This document shows, piece after piece, positions 55,028 to 63,339 of a stretch of DNA of 64,000 bases (positions are counted from its first letter, which is position 1; each line of letters starts with the position of its first letter). This DNA is from Betaproteobacteria bacterium HGW-Betaproteobacteria-3. GTDB taxonomy: Bacteria; Pseudomonadota; Gammaproteobacteria; Burkholderiales; Burkholderiaceae_C. The stretch spans positions 1 through 64,000 of the forward strand of contig PHCI01000009.1 in NCBI GenBank assembly GCA_002842205.1, written 5' to 3'. A program made the translations under genes and the position numbers. The notes beneath the pieces were generated by a model. That model searched no databases and was not told where the DNA came from. It worked only from the letters and a program-made list of their open reading frames with translations.

Positions 55028-56746
55028 ATGTACGCCCAATTCTTCGGCCTGAAGCAGGACCCGTTCTCGATCGCGCCCGATCCGCGGTACCTGTTCATGA
55101 GCGAGCGGCATCGCGAGGCACTGGCCCATTTGCTGTACGGGCTGGGCAGTGGTGGCGGCTTTGTGCTGCTGAGCGGGGCGATCGGCACCGGCAAGACCAC
55201 GGTCTGCCGCTGCTTTCTGGAGCAGGTCCCCGCCAACTGCAATGTGGCCTACATCTTCAATCCCAAGCTCACGGTGCACGAATTGCTGCAGTCGGTGTGC
55301 GATGAGTTTGGCATTGAACGCGCGAACCGGGGCCCGGGCCCGGCCACGGTCAAGGGCTACATCGACCCGTTGAACGCTTTCCTGTTGCAAGCCCACGCGG
55401 CGGGTCAGCACAACGTGTTGATCATCGACGAAGCCCAGAACCTTTCGGCCGCCGTGCTGGAACAGCTTCGCCTGCTGACCAATCTGGAGACCAATGAGCG
55501 CAAGTTGCTGCAGATCATCCTGATCGGCCAGCCGGAGTTGCGGCGCATGCTGGCGCGGCCCGAACTGGAGCAAGTGGCCCAGCGCGTGATCGCGCGCTAT
55601 CACCTGCGTGCGCTCACCGAAGAGGAAACCCTGCAATACATCCCGCATCGCATGGCCGTGGCCGGTGTGACCACGGCCCGGCCGTTCGACCGCCGCGCGA
55701 TGAAACGCATCCATGCCCTCTGCGGAGGCGTCCCGCGCCGCATCAACCTGCTGTGTGACCGTGCACTGCTCGGGGCTTATGCCGGTGGGCAGACCGTGGT
55801 GACGCGCGCCATCGTGGACAAGGCGGCAGACGAAGTGTTTGACCAGGAGGCCGTGTCGGGGCCTTACAGTCGCGTGCGCATTGCGGTGGCGGCCACCGTG
55901 GCGGCAGTGCTGGTGGCGGGCGGGGCGCTGCTGGTGGCGGAACGTGTCGGCTGGAGCAACGGGTGGAGCCTGTTGCGCAGTGCGGTGCGCGTCGGCGCGA
56001 CCGCCGATCCGGTGCCGGCCAGCGGCGCCAGCACGGCCGTGTCCGTGCCCGTGCCGTCCGGTGGCGAAGCCGCCCGCGCATCTCCGCCTGCGCCCGAGGC
56101 GCCCATTGCACTGCACTCCGCTGCGCAAATCTCGATGCCTCCTGCAGCGGGCCCGGCGGATCCGGTCCGGCCGGTCGAAGGCGGCGTCGCGACGCTGATC
56201 GCCGCCGAGGACGACGCCTGGCGGGAACTGGCCCGGGTCTGGTCGCTGACGCTGGGGGCCGGCGACCCCTGCGAAGCCGCGCGTCGCCAGGGGGTGAACT
56301 GTTTCAAACGCAAGGATGCCAGCCTCGCGATGATTCGCCTGCTGGACCGGCCCGGTGTGCTGCTGTTGCGCGACGACGCGGGCAAAAATGGTTATGCCGT
56401 TCTGACGCGGCTGGACGAACAGGCGGCCACACTGCGCACCGCCAGTGGCACCGCCACTGTAGCGCTGGAGGTGTTGGGCCAGCTCTGGCGCGGTGACTTC
56501 GCCACGCTTTGGCGCGGGCCCGAGCCGGCCGGTCGGCGGGGCCTGGTGCAACAATTGTCTGCCCTGCCGGGCGCACAGGGTTTCTCGCCGAACCGCCCGG
56601 TGGACGACGCAACGCTCAAGGCGCGGGTGCACGCGTTTCAGGTGAAGCAAGGCCTGGTGCCCGACGGGCTGGCCGGCCCGATCACGCAAATGCAGCTCAA
56701 TCGCGCGACCGGGGTGCCCGAGCCCCGACTCGAAACCGAAAGATAA
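55028..56746 (+). CDS. gspA: ExeA/GspA-like AAA ATPase with peptidoglycan-binding tail
   Basis: ExeA with ExeB helps the type II secretin assemble through peptidoglycan. The 572-residue product starts MYAQFFGLKQDPFSIAPDPR, has P-loop GAIGTGKT (50-57), Walker B VLIIDEAQNLS (about 132-142), a membrane helix near 282-300, a Pro/Ala-rich periplasmic stretch and a C-terminal peptidoglycan-binding domain (about 525-565, KARVHAFQVKQGLVPDGLAG). The ATG at 55028 is the family start. gspB follows 4 bases later. No other type II secretion genes are in the window. Confidence 0.9.
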   Translation: MYAQFFGLKQDPFSIAPDPRYLFMSERHREALAHLLYGLGSGGGFVLLSGAIGTGKTTVCRCFLEQVPANCNVAYIFNPKLTVHELLQSVCDEFGIERANRGPGPATVKGYIDPLNAFLLQAHAAGQHNVLIIDEAQNLSAAVLEQLRLLTNLETNERKLLQIILIGQPELRRMLARPELEQVAQRVIARYHLRALTEEETLQYIPHRMAVAGVTTARPFDRRAMKRIHALCGGVPRRINLLCDRALLGAYAGGQTVVTRAIVDKAADEVFDQEAVSGPYSRVRIAVAATVAAVLVAGGALLVAERVGWSNGWSLLRSAVRVGATADPVPASGASTAVSVPVPSGGEAARASPPAPEAPIALHSAAQISMPPAAGPADPVRPVEGGVATLIAAEDDAWRELARVWSLTLGAGDPCEAARRQGVNCFKRKDASLAMIRLLDRPGVLLLRDDAGKNGYAVLTRLDEQAATLRTASGTATVALEVLGQLWRGDFATLWRGPEPAGRRGLVQQLSALPGAQGFSPNRPVDDATLKARVHAFQVKQGLVPDGLAGPITQMQLNRATGVPEPRLETER

Positions 56747-56750
56747 GGCC

Positions 56751-57557
56751 ATGTCCTACATCCTCGACGCCCTGCGACGTGCCGACTCGGAGCGCGAGCG
56801 CGGCGCGGTGCCTGGCTTGCGGGCCCAGCCCGTGCCACCCTCCGCTGCGCCTGACGCAGCGCGCGCCCATGGGCGTTGGTGGCGTGGACTGGCGGGGGTG
56901 CTGGTGGCGGTGCTGGGGGTTGTCGCGGTCGGCGGCGCCGTGTGGTGGGCGAGGTCCGACCGCTCATCGTCGGCGGCCAAGGCCCCGGGCCACAGTGTTC
57001 CCGCGGCGACCGGAACGCTACAAGGCCCGACGTCGCCTCCTCATGAACCGGCGCCGGACAGCGCACCGATGCCACCCGCGACCCCCGCCGAAGCGGCGGC
57101 GCCGGTGATTGTGCTGGCGCTTCCCAATGCCGCGGTTGCACCGGTAGCGCCTGTGCCCGCTGTGCCTGCTGTCGCCGCGGTACCGGAGCGTCGGCCGGTG
57201 TCGGGCGCTGCCCAGCGCAATGCCACGGGTGAGCGGTCAGCCGCCGCACCCGACCGCAGCCCGGCCGGTCGCACCGCCCCTGATGCGGCAACGCGCGCGC
57301 CGACCGTGGCGCCGGGTACGGCCGGCGACCGGATTCTTTCCCTGGCAGAGTTGCCCGACGATGTGCGGCGCACCTTGCCGGCGCTCGCGGTCAGCGGGGC
57401 CACCTATTCTGAAACCCCGGCCCACCGCATGGTGATCATCAATGGCCAGGTGGTCCGCGAAGGCGAGGAGCCCGCGCCCGGCGTGGTGCTGGAGCGGATT
57501 CAGCTCAAGTCCGCCATCCTGCGCTACAGAGGGTTGCGCTACAGCGTTCCTTACTGA
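56751..57557 (+). CDS. gspB: GspB/ExeB-like general secretion protein
   Basis: The 268-residue product starts MSYILDALRRADSERERGAV, the standard GspB N-terminus, has a membrane helix (about 43-65), a long Ala/Pro-rich periplasmic linker and the conserved C-terminal GspB domain (about 205-268, with AHRMVIINGQVVREGEEPAP and ILRYRGLRYSVPY). It pairs with the preceding ATPase. DctQ-like gene follows after 12 bases, so the TRAP genes may be co-transcribed although functionally unrelated. Confidence 0.9.
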   Translation: MSYILDALRRADSERERGAVPGLRAQPVPPSAAPDAARAHGRWWRGLAGVLVAVLGVVAVGGAVWWARSDRSSSAAKAPGHSVPAATGTLQGPTSPPHEPAPDSAPMPPATPAEAAAPVIVLALPNAAVAPVAPVPAVPAVAAVPERRPVSGAAQRNATGERSAAAPDRSPAGRTAPDAATRAPTVAPGTAGDRILSLAELPDDVRRTLPALAVSGATYSETPAHRMVIINGQVVREGEEPAPGVVLERIQLKSAILRYRGLRYSVPY

Positions 57558-57569
57558 CGACAGCGCCCC

Positions 57570-58157
57570 ATGCCCGCATGGCTGATTCTTTCGCGCTGGA
57601 TTGACACGCTCAACCGCAAGATCGGGCGCGCCATGGTGTGGCCGGTCCTGGGGGCCATCCTGGTCAGTGCGGGCAACGCCCTCTCGCGCAAGTTTTTCGG
57701 GGTCAGCTCCAACGCCTGGATCGAATTGCAGTGGCACCTGTTTGCGGTTTCGTACCTGGGTTGTGCGGGCTATGTGCTGCTGGTCAACGAGCATGTGCGG
57801 GTGGACGTGCTGTCCAGCCGCTGGTCGGCGCGCACCCGTGCCTGGGTCGACATCGCGGTGATGGCAGGCTTTGCGCTGCCCATGACGGGGTTGGTGGGGG
57901 CCATGTCGGCCGAATTGTTCCTGCGCCGGTTTGCCACGGGTGAAATCTCTTTCAATGCCGGGGGGCTGCCGGTCTGGCCCATCGTTCTGGCCATGCCGGT
58001 GGGCATGGCCTTGCTGGGCCTGCAATGTGTGAGCGAGATCATCCGCCGCTGGGCTTTTCTGAAGGGCTGGACGCAGACCCCCGTGCTGTGCGAAGCCGAT
58101 CTGCCGCCTCTTTTCGCGACACCGCCAGCCAGCGCATCGCAAGGCGGCCGCCCGTGA
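57570..58157 (+). CDS. TRAP transporter small permease (DctQ)
   Basis: The 195-residue product has four transmembrane helices, the typical DctQ topology (ILSRWIDTLNRKIGRAMVWP first; FNAGGLPVWPIVLAMPVGMA near the last), with WIELQWHLFAVSYLGCAGYV, and fits the mannitol/chloroaromatic-type subfamily. It partners the large permease, which starts inside its stop (TGATG). No DctP-type binding protein gene is adjacent, which is unusual for a complete TRAP system. Confidence 0.88.
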   Translation: MPAWLILSRWIDTLNRKIGRAMVWPVLGAILVSAGNALSRKFFGVSSNAWIELQWHLFAVSYLGCAGYVLLVNEHVRVDVLSSRWSARTRAWVDIAVMAGFALPMTGLVGAMSAELFLRRFATGEISFNAGGLPVWPIVLAMPVGMALLGLQCVSEIIRRWAFLKGWTQTPVLCEADLPPLFATPPASASQGGRP

Positions 58158-59914
58158 TGGCATGGTTGGGGGCCAACCTGGCGCCGGTGATGTTCACCGC
58201 GCTGGCGTTGATGCTGGTCAGCGGCGTGCCCGTGGTGTTTGGGTTGGCCGCCTGCGGCCTGGGATTTGCGGCGCTGGGCGTCGCGCTGGACCTGATGCCG
58301 CCCGCGCTGATGCAGGCGCTTCCGCTGCGGGTGTTTGGCATCATGTCCAGCGAGCTGCTGCTGGCGATCCCGTTTTTCACCTTCATGGGCCTGGTGCTGG
58401 ACAAGTCCCACCTGGCCGAAGACCTGCTCGAGACCGTGGCCGACGTGTTCGGCCCGATGCGCGGTGGGCTGGCGCTGGCCGTGGTGCTGGTCGGGGCGTT
58501 GCTGGCCGCCACCACCGGTGTGGTCGCGGCGGCGGTCATCTCCATGGGGCTGATCTCCCTGCCGGCGATGCTGCGTCATGGCTACAGTCCGCGCCTGGCG
58601 GCGGGCGTGATTGCCGCCTCCGGCAGTCTCACGCAGATCGTGCCGCCCTCGCTGGCGCTGATTGTGGTGGCGGACCAACTGGGCCGGGGGGTCGGCGAAA
58701 TGTATTCGGCGGCCTTGCTGCCAGCGGCCATCATCATCGGTGCCTACGTGTTGCTGTTGCTGTGCATCAGCGTGGTCAAGCCGCAATGGATGCCGGCGAC
58801 CCCGGGCCAGGTTTCTGGTGCTTCGGCGGACCGACCCTCCCGCGGTTACCGGTCGCTGGCGTGGCTGGCGCTGGTGAGCGCCGTTGGCAGTTGGGTCTTC
58901 ATGCAACAGTATCCGGCACTGCTGCACCGCATGGGCCGCGACATCGCCCCACCACCGCCGGATGAACGGGTGATCGTCGGCCTGGCGGTGGCCATTGCGG
59001 TTGGTTTTGGCGTCGCCTGCATCGACCGGTGGCTGCGCCTGGGGTGGTTGTCGCGCATGACGCAGCGCGTGGCGTTTGTGCTGATTCCCCCGCTGGTCCT
59101 GATTTTTCTGGTGTTGGGCACGATCTACCTGGGGGTGGCCACCCCGACCGAAGGCGGTGCGCTTGGCGCCGTGGGGGCGTGGCTGTTTGCGACGCTGCGC
59201 CGACGCCTCACGCTGCAGGGCTTTTTCGACGCGCTGTTGCAGACGGCCAAGCTCAGCTGCTTCGTGCTGTTCATCCTGATTGGCTCGACGATCTTCAGCC
59301 ACACCTTCAATGCGGTCGACGGCGGGGTGTGGGTGGCCCAGCTGTTCGCCCATGTGCCGGGCGGGGTGACCGGCTTCCTGCTCGTGGTCACGGCATTGAC
59401 CTTCCTGCTGGGCCTGTTTCTAGATTTTTTCGAGATTGCATTTGTGCTGATTCCGCTGCTCAGTCCGGTGGCCACGGCGCTGGGCATTGACCTGGTCTGG
59501 TTTGGCGTGCTCATTGCGATCAACCTGCAGGCCTCGTTTTTGACGCCACCGTTTGGCTATGCGCTGTTCTTTCTGCGCAATGTGGCACCGCGCGAACCGC
59601 ACCATGATGCGGTGAGCGGAAACATCCTGCCACCCGTCACCACCACGGACATTTACCTTGGCGCATTGCCGTTCGTGGGGGTCCAGCTGTTGGTGATGGT
59701 GGCGATCATCGTGTGGCCGTCGCTGATCCGGCTGGACATCGGCCGCGTGCCCGCACTGGACGACGCCACCGTCCTGCGGGTGCTCGACCGTTTTGGCCGT
59801 GACGATGTGCCCTACACGCCGGACCAGGCGCCGCCCGACCCCCTGCAATGGCTGAAGGACGATCTGCGCCAACGCCCGGTGCCGCCGCCCAGTGCAACGC
59901 CACTGCCCCGGTGA
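58157..59914 (+). CDS. TRAP transporter large permease (DctM), enlarged
   Basis: The 585-residue product has many membrane helices (at least 12) and DctM signatures: PFFTFMGLVLDKSHLAEDLL, ATTGVVAAAVISMGLISLPA and TQIVPPSLALIVVADQLGRG, with TPTEGGALGAVGAWLF in the second half. Standard DctM has about 425 residues; the extra length lies mainly in about 215-300 (a hydrophilic loop and two additional helices) and in the C-terminal 60 residues, as in the mannitol/chloroaromatic subfamily. The start overlaps dctQ. The substrate is unknown; placement before urtA may suggest a nitrogenous or organic-acid substrate, but that is guesswork. Confidence 0.88.
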   Translation: MAWLGANLAPVMFTALALMLVSGVPVVFGLAACGLGFAALGVALDLMPPALMQALPLRVFGIMSSELLLAIPFFTFMGLVLDKSHLAEDLLETVADVFGPMRGGLALAVVLVGALLAATTGVVAAAVISMGLISLPAMLRHGYSPRLAAGVIAASGSLTQIVPPSLALIVVADQLGRGVGEMYSAALLPAAIIIGAYVLLLLCISVVKPQWMPATPGQVSGASADRPSRGYRSLAWLALVSAVGSWVFMQQYPALLHRMGRDIAPPPPDERVIVGLAVAIAVGFGVACIDRWLRLGWLSRMTQRVAFVLIPPLVLIFLVLGTIYLGVATPTEGGALGAVGAWLFATLRRRLTLQGFFDALLQTAKLSCFVLFILIGSTIFSHTFNAVDGGVWVAQLFAHVPGGVTGFLLVVTALTFLLGLFLDFFEIAFVLIPLLSPVATALGIDLVWFGVLIAINLQASFLTPPFGYALFFLRNVAPREPHHDAVSGNILPPVTTTDIYLGALPFVGVQLLVMVAIIVWPSLIRLDIGRVPALDDATVLRVLDRFGRDDVPYTPDQAPPDPLQWLKDDLRQRPVPPPSATPLPR

Positions 59915-59939
59915 GACCCCCGGCGGGTCATTGGTTGCT

Positions 59940-60003
59940 ATGTTAAATATAGCTAACTATGACCTTATGACGGGGGGATAAGCCGGATTTCTTTTGATTT
60001 TTG
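59940..60003 (+). repeat. intergenic repeat, copy 6
   Basis: It reads ATATAGCTAACTATGACC, then TTATGACGGGGGGATAAGCC and an AT tail, in the 238-base gap between dctM and urtA, upstream of the operator palindrome. Confidence 0.85.
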
Positions 60004-60031
60004 AATCCTGAACCGTGTTGCGCACGACGGC

Positions 60032-60049
60032 ATACGCCACCTGGCGTAT
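60032..60049. promoter_or_regulatory. perfect palindromic operator upstream of urtA
   Basis: ATACGCC-ACCT-GGCGTAT is a perfect 7+7 inverted repeat, 103 bases before urtA. A degenerate version with the same half-site and spacing lies in the ureA/fusion region. The two-fold symmetry suits a LuxR-type dimer such as the regulator at 53907. No strong sigma-54 site was found here. Confidence 0.6.
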
Positions 60050-60152
60050 TTCACGCGTCGCCGCCATTGCCTAGCATCCCTCCAACGCTGTCCCCAAGCC
60101 TTCGTGGCCAAGGTGCAGCGGGTTTCAACCTCAACCCCCTGGAGAGAAGTCC

Positions 60153-61412
60153 ATGCAACGTCGATTCACACTCAAGGCACTGACCGCTGCCATCGCGCTG
60201 GCCGGCTTTTCTGGTCTGTCTGCGCAGGCCGCAGACACGATCAAGGTGGGCGTGCTCCACAGCCTGTCGGGCACCATGGCCATTTCCGAAACCGTGTTGA
60301 AAGACACCGTGCTGATGGCGATCGACGAGATCAACGCTGCGGGCGGCGTCATGGGCAAGCAGCTCGAACCCGTGGTGGTGGACCCGGCGTCCAACTGGCC
60401 GCTGTTCGCCGAGAAGGCCAGGCAACTGCTCACGCAGGACAAGGTGTCGGTGGTGTTTGGCTGCTGGACCAGCGTGTCGCGCAAGTCGGTGCTGCCGGTG
60501 TTTGAAGAGCTCAATGGCCTGCTGTTCTACCCGGTACAGTACGAGGGCGAAGAGCTGTCCAAGAACGTCTTCTACACCGGTGCCGCGCCCAACCAGCAGG
60601 CCATTCCCGCGGTGGACTACCTGATGAGCAAGGACGGCGGCGCAGCCAAGCGCTGGGTGCTGCTGGGCACCGATTACGTGTATCCGCGCACCACCAACAA
60701 GATCCTGCGCGCCTACCTGAAAGCCAAGGGCGTGAAGGAATCGGACATCGACGAAAAGTACACCCCGTTCGGCCATTCCGACTACCAGACCATCGTGGCC
60801 GACATCAAGAAGTTCTCGGCCGGTGGCAAGACCGCCGTCGTGTCCACCATCAACGGGGACTCCAACGTCCCGTTCTACAAGGAGCTGGGCAATGCCGGCC
60901 TGAAGGCCAAGGACGTGCCGGTGGTCGCGTTCAGCGTGGGCGAGGAAGAACTGCGCGGCGTGGACACCAAGCCGCTGGTCGGTCACCTGGCGGCGTGGAA
61001 CTACTTCCAGTCGATCAAGAATCCGACCAACGATGCGTTCATCAAGAAGTGGTCGGCCTATGCCAAGGCCAAGAAGCTGCCGGGCGCCGACAAGCCCCTG
61101 ACCAACGACCCGATGGAAGCCACCTACATCGGCATCCACATGTGGAAGCAGGCCGTCGAGAAAGCCAAGTCCACCGACACCGACAAGGTCATCGCCGCCA
61201 TGGCGGGCCAGACTTTCAAGGCGCCCTCGGGCATCGTCAGCAAGATGGACGAAAAGAACCACCACCTGCACAAGAGCGTGTTCATTGGCGAGATCAAGGC
61301 CGACGGCCAGTTCAACGTGGTCTGGAAGACGCCCGGCCCGGTCAAGGCCAAGCCCTGGAGCCCGTACATCGAGGGCAATGACAAGAAGCCCGACGAACCC
61401 GCGAAGAAATAA
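60153..61412 (+). CDS. urtA: urea ABC transporter substrate-binding protein UrtA
   Basis: UrtA is the periplasmic urea-binding protein of a high-affinity ABC importer. The 419-residue product has a signal peptide (MQRRFTLKALTAAIALAGFS; the RRFTLK stretch resembles a twin-arginine motif) cleaved near SAQAAD, then IKVGVLHSLSGTMAISETVL, SVVFGCWTSVSRKSVLPVFE and NGLLFYPVQYEGEE, all strongly UrtA-like. GGAGAGAA precedes the ATG. GC-rich palindromes in the 246-base gap to urtB could lower permease expression relative to UrtA. Confidence 0.96.
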   Translation: MQRRFTLKALTAAIALAGFSGLSAQAADTIKVGVLHSLSGTMAISETVLKDTVLMAIDEINAAGGVMGKQLEPVVVDPASNWPLFAEKARQLLTQDKVSVVFGCWTSVSRKSVLPVFEELNGLLFYPVQYEGEELSKNVFYTGAAPNQQAIPAVDYLMSKDGGAAKRWVLLGTDYVYPRTTNKILRAYLKAKGVKESDIDEKYTPFGHSDYQTIVADIKKFSAGGKTAVVSTINGDSNVPFYKELGNAGLKAKDVPVVAFSVGEEELRGVDTKPLVGHLAAWNYFQSIKNPTNDAFIKKWSAYAKAKKLPGADKPLTNDPMEATYIGIHMWKQAVEKAKSTDTDKVIAAMAGQTFKAPSGIVSKMDEKNHHLHKSVFIGEIKADGQFNVVWKTPGPVKAKPWSPYIEGNDKKPDEPAKK

Positions 61413-61415
61413 GAC

Positions 61416-61470
61416 GCCCCCGAAGCGGCCCTCTGGGCCGCCTCCCCCCAATGGGGGGGGCGGCGCGGCC
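61416..61470. repeat. GC-rich palindromes between urtA and urtB
   Basis: GCGGCCC-TCT-GGGCCGC (61425-61441) and a C6/AAT/G8 hairpin next to it form two strong stems 13 bases after urtA. The sequence is of the same intergenic type as 63251-63285. It has no T-tract, so it may stabilise the urtA message or cause partial termination. Confidence 0.6.
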
Positions 61471-61658
61471 GCTTGAGGCGGCTCGGCGCAGCGCGCCCCC
61501 GTCAAGACATCTCGCGACGCTTCTTCCGTTTTTCGCACGCCTCGCGGGGGCGGCGCGGCCCTGGTTTGGCTGCTTCGGTGCCGGACGGGGCTCAGGCGCC
61601 GTCCGCGGCACGGTGCTTGCATGGTGAGTCGCGGGTCTGCTCACCCTACAGGTTCTTC

Positions 61659-63233
61659 ATGTTGTTTCGCAGTTTCATTCTCTTTCTTGCTTTCCTGATC
61701 GGCCCGGGTGCGTACGCACTCACGCCTGCCGAGGCGCTGGCCATGGCGGCGGGGGAGACGGACCCACGCATCGAGGCGCTGAACAACGCGGTGGCGGTGG
61801 CCGACGACAGGACGGCGGCGTTCATCCAGGCGCTGTCCGACGATGCGGTGAAGGTGGCGGGCGACAAGGTGTTCGTGGTGCGCGACGGGCAGGGCACCGA
61901 CCCGGTCACTGGCGCCGGGGTCGCTGTGCCGGACGACGCCGAGGACGTCATCAACAACAACCGCCTGCGCGGTGAGCTCGACACCGCGCTGGCGGCCATC
62001 AAGCTGTTTTCCAAAGACGACAAGGTGCGCCGCGCCGCCATCAGGACACTGCAGGGCGAATCCGACGAAGCCAGACTGCCGCTGATCGACAAGGCCATTG
62101 CAGCCGAAACGCTGCCCGTGCTCCGGTCGGACCTTGAGCTGGTGCGCGCGTCGATCCTGATCCACAGCCCGGACAAGGCCAAGCGGCTGGACGCGGCAAC
62201 GTTGCTGGGCAGCAGTAAGGCGCCGAGCGCCAAAACGGTGATGCTTGAGCGGCTGAAGACTGAGGACGACGCCGGGGTCAGGGCCGCATTGGCCGAATCG
62301 CTGAAAAAAGTCGAAGCTTCTCTGGCCTGGGGCGACAAGATCAATGCGCTGTTCTCCGGCATCAGCCTGGGGTCCATCCTGCTGCTGGTCGCGTTGGGCC
62401 TGGCGATCACCTACGGCCTGATGGGCGTGATCAACATGGCGCACGGCGAGCTCATGATGATCGGTGCCTACGCCACCTATGGGGTGCAGGGGCTGTTCCA
62501 GAAATTCCTGCCGGACCTGTTCGACGGGTACTTGCTGGCTGCGGTGCCGGTTGCTTTTCTGGCTTCGGCCCTGATGGGCGCGGCCCTGGAGCGCAGCGTG
62601 ATCCGCTTCCTGTACGGGCGGCCGCTCGAGACGCTGCTCGCCACCTGGGGCATCAGCCTGATGTTGCAGCAACTGGTGCGCAGCATTTTTGGCGCGCAGA
62701 ACGTGGGCGTTGAAAACCCGAGCTGGATGAGCGGCGGCGTGCAATTCTTCGGCAACGTGCAGCTGCCGTGGAACCGCATCGTCATCATCGCCTTTGCGGC
62801 TGCCGTGCTGCTGGCCATGGCGTGGTTGATCGGCAAGACACGGCTGGGGCTGTTTGTGCGCGGCGTGACGCAAAACCGGCCGATTGCGTCGTGCATGGGC
62901 GTCAATACCGCGCGCATCGACACCTATGCGTTCGCGCTGGGTTCGGGCATTGCCGGTCTGGCCGGTTGTGCGCTCAGCCAGGTGGGCAACGTGGGGCCGG
63001 ATCTGGGGCAGGGCTATATCGTCGATGCGTTCATGGTCGTGGTGCTGGGCGGGGTGGGCCAACTCGCCGGCACGGTCTATGCCGCGCTGGGCCTTGGCGT
63101 GCTCAACAAGCTGCTGGAGGGCTGGACCGGCGCTGTGCTGGCCAAGATTGCCGTGCTCGTGTTCATCATCATCTTCATCCAGAAGCGGCCGCAGGGCATC
63201 TTCGCGATGAAGGGAAGATCGGCGGAAGCATGA
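61659..63233 (+). CDS. urtB: urea ABC transporter permease UrtB
   Basis: UrtB is one of two permeases of the urea importer. The 524-residue product has a signal peptide (MLFRSFILFLAFLIGPGAYA), an N-terminal soluble region (about 22-215) with HEAT-like helical repeats, and a LivH-type permease domain (about 230-520) with about eight membrane helices, including ITYGLMGVINMAHGELMMIG and EASxxxG-like ABC contact GVNTARIDTYAFALGSGIAG. The long N-terminal region is normal for UrtB. The ATG at 61659 is preferred to frames from 61473. Confidence 0.95.
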   Translation: MLFRSFILFLAFLIGPGAYALTPAEALAMAAGETDPRIEALNNAVAVADDRTAAFIQALSDDAVKVAGDKVFVVRDGQGTDPVTGAGVAVPDDAEDVINNNRLRGELDTALAAIKLFSKDDKVRRAAIRTLQGESDEARLPLIDKAIAAETLPVLRSDLELVRASILIHSPDKAKRLDAATLLGSSKAPSAKTVMLERLKTEDDAGVRAALAESLKKVEASLAWGDKINALFSGISLGSILLLVALGLAITYGLMGVINMAHGELMMIGAYATYGVQGLFQKFLPDLFDGYLLAAVPVAFLASALMGAALERSVIRFLYGRPLETLLATWGISLMLQQLVRSIFGAQNVGVENPSWMSGGVQFFGNVQLPWNRIVIIAFAAAVLLAMAWLIGKTRLGLFVRGVTQNRPIASCMGVNTARIDTYAFALGSGIAGLAGCALSQVGNVGPDLGQGYIVDAFMVVVLGGVGQLAGTVYAALGLGVLNKLLEGWTGAVLAKIAVLVFIIIFIQKRPQGIFAMKGRSAEA

Positions 63234-63250
63234 GAACTTCCCACCCCCGA

Positions 63251-63285
63251 TGCGCCTTCGGCGCCTCCCCCTCAAGGGGGCGCAA
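63251..63285. repeat. GC-rich palindrome between urtB and urtC
   Basis: GCGCC-TTC-GGCGC followed by CCCCC-TCAA-GGGGG forms two adjacent stems in the 106-base gap between urtB and urtC. It belongs to the same family as the urtA-urtB element and the coding copy at 51869-51900. Confidence 0.6.
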
Positions 63286-63339
63286 CCGGTGGCCTGGCGG
63301 AGCCGGCTCCACGGGCGCCCTGGAAAGGGGAGTCCGTTC

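Noticed and set aside
57770-59353. 527-codon open frame antisense to dctM
   Set aside because: Composition dominated by Gln, His and Arg as expected from the complement of a hydrophobic membrane protein gene.
60040-60130. Sigma-54 promoter upstream of urtA
   Set aside because: TGGC motifs with GC 10 bases away occur (for example TGGCGTATTTCACGC) but the -12 half lacks TTGC; too weak to claim.
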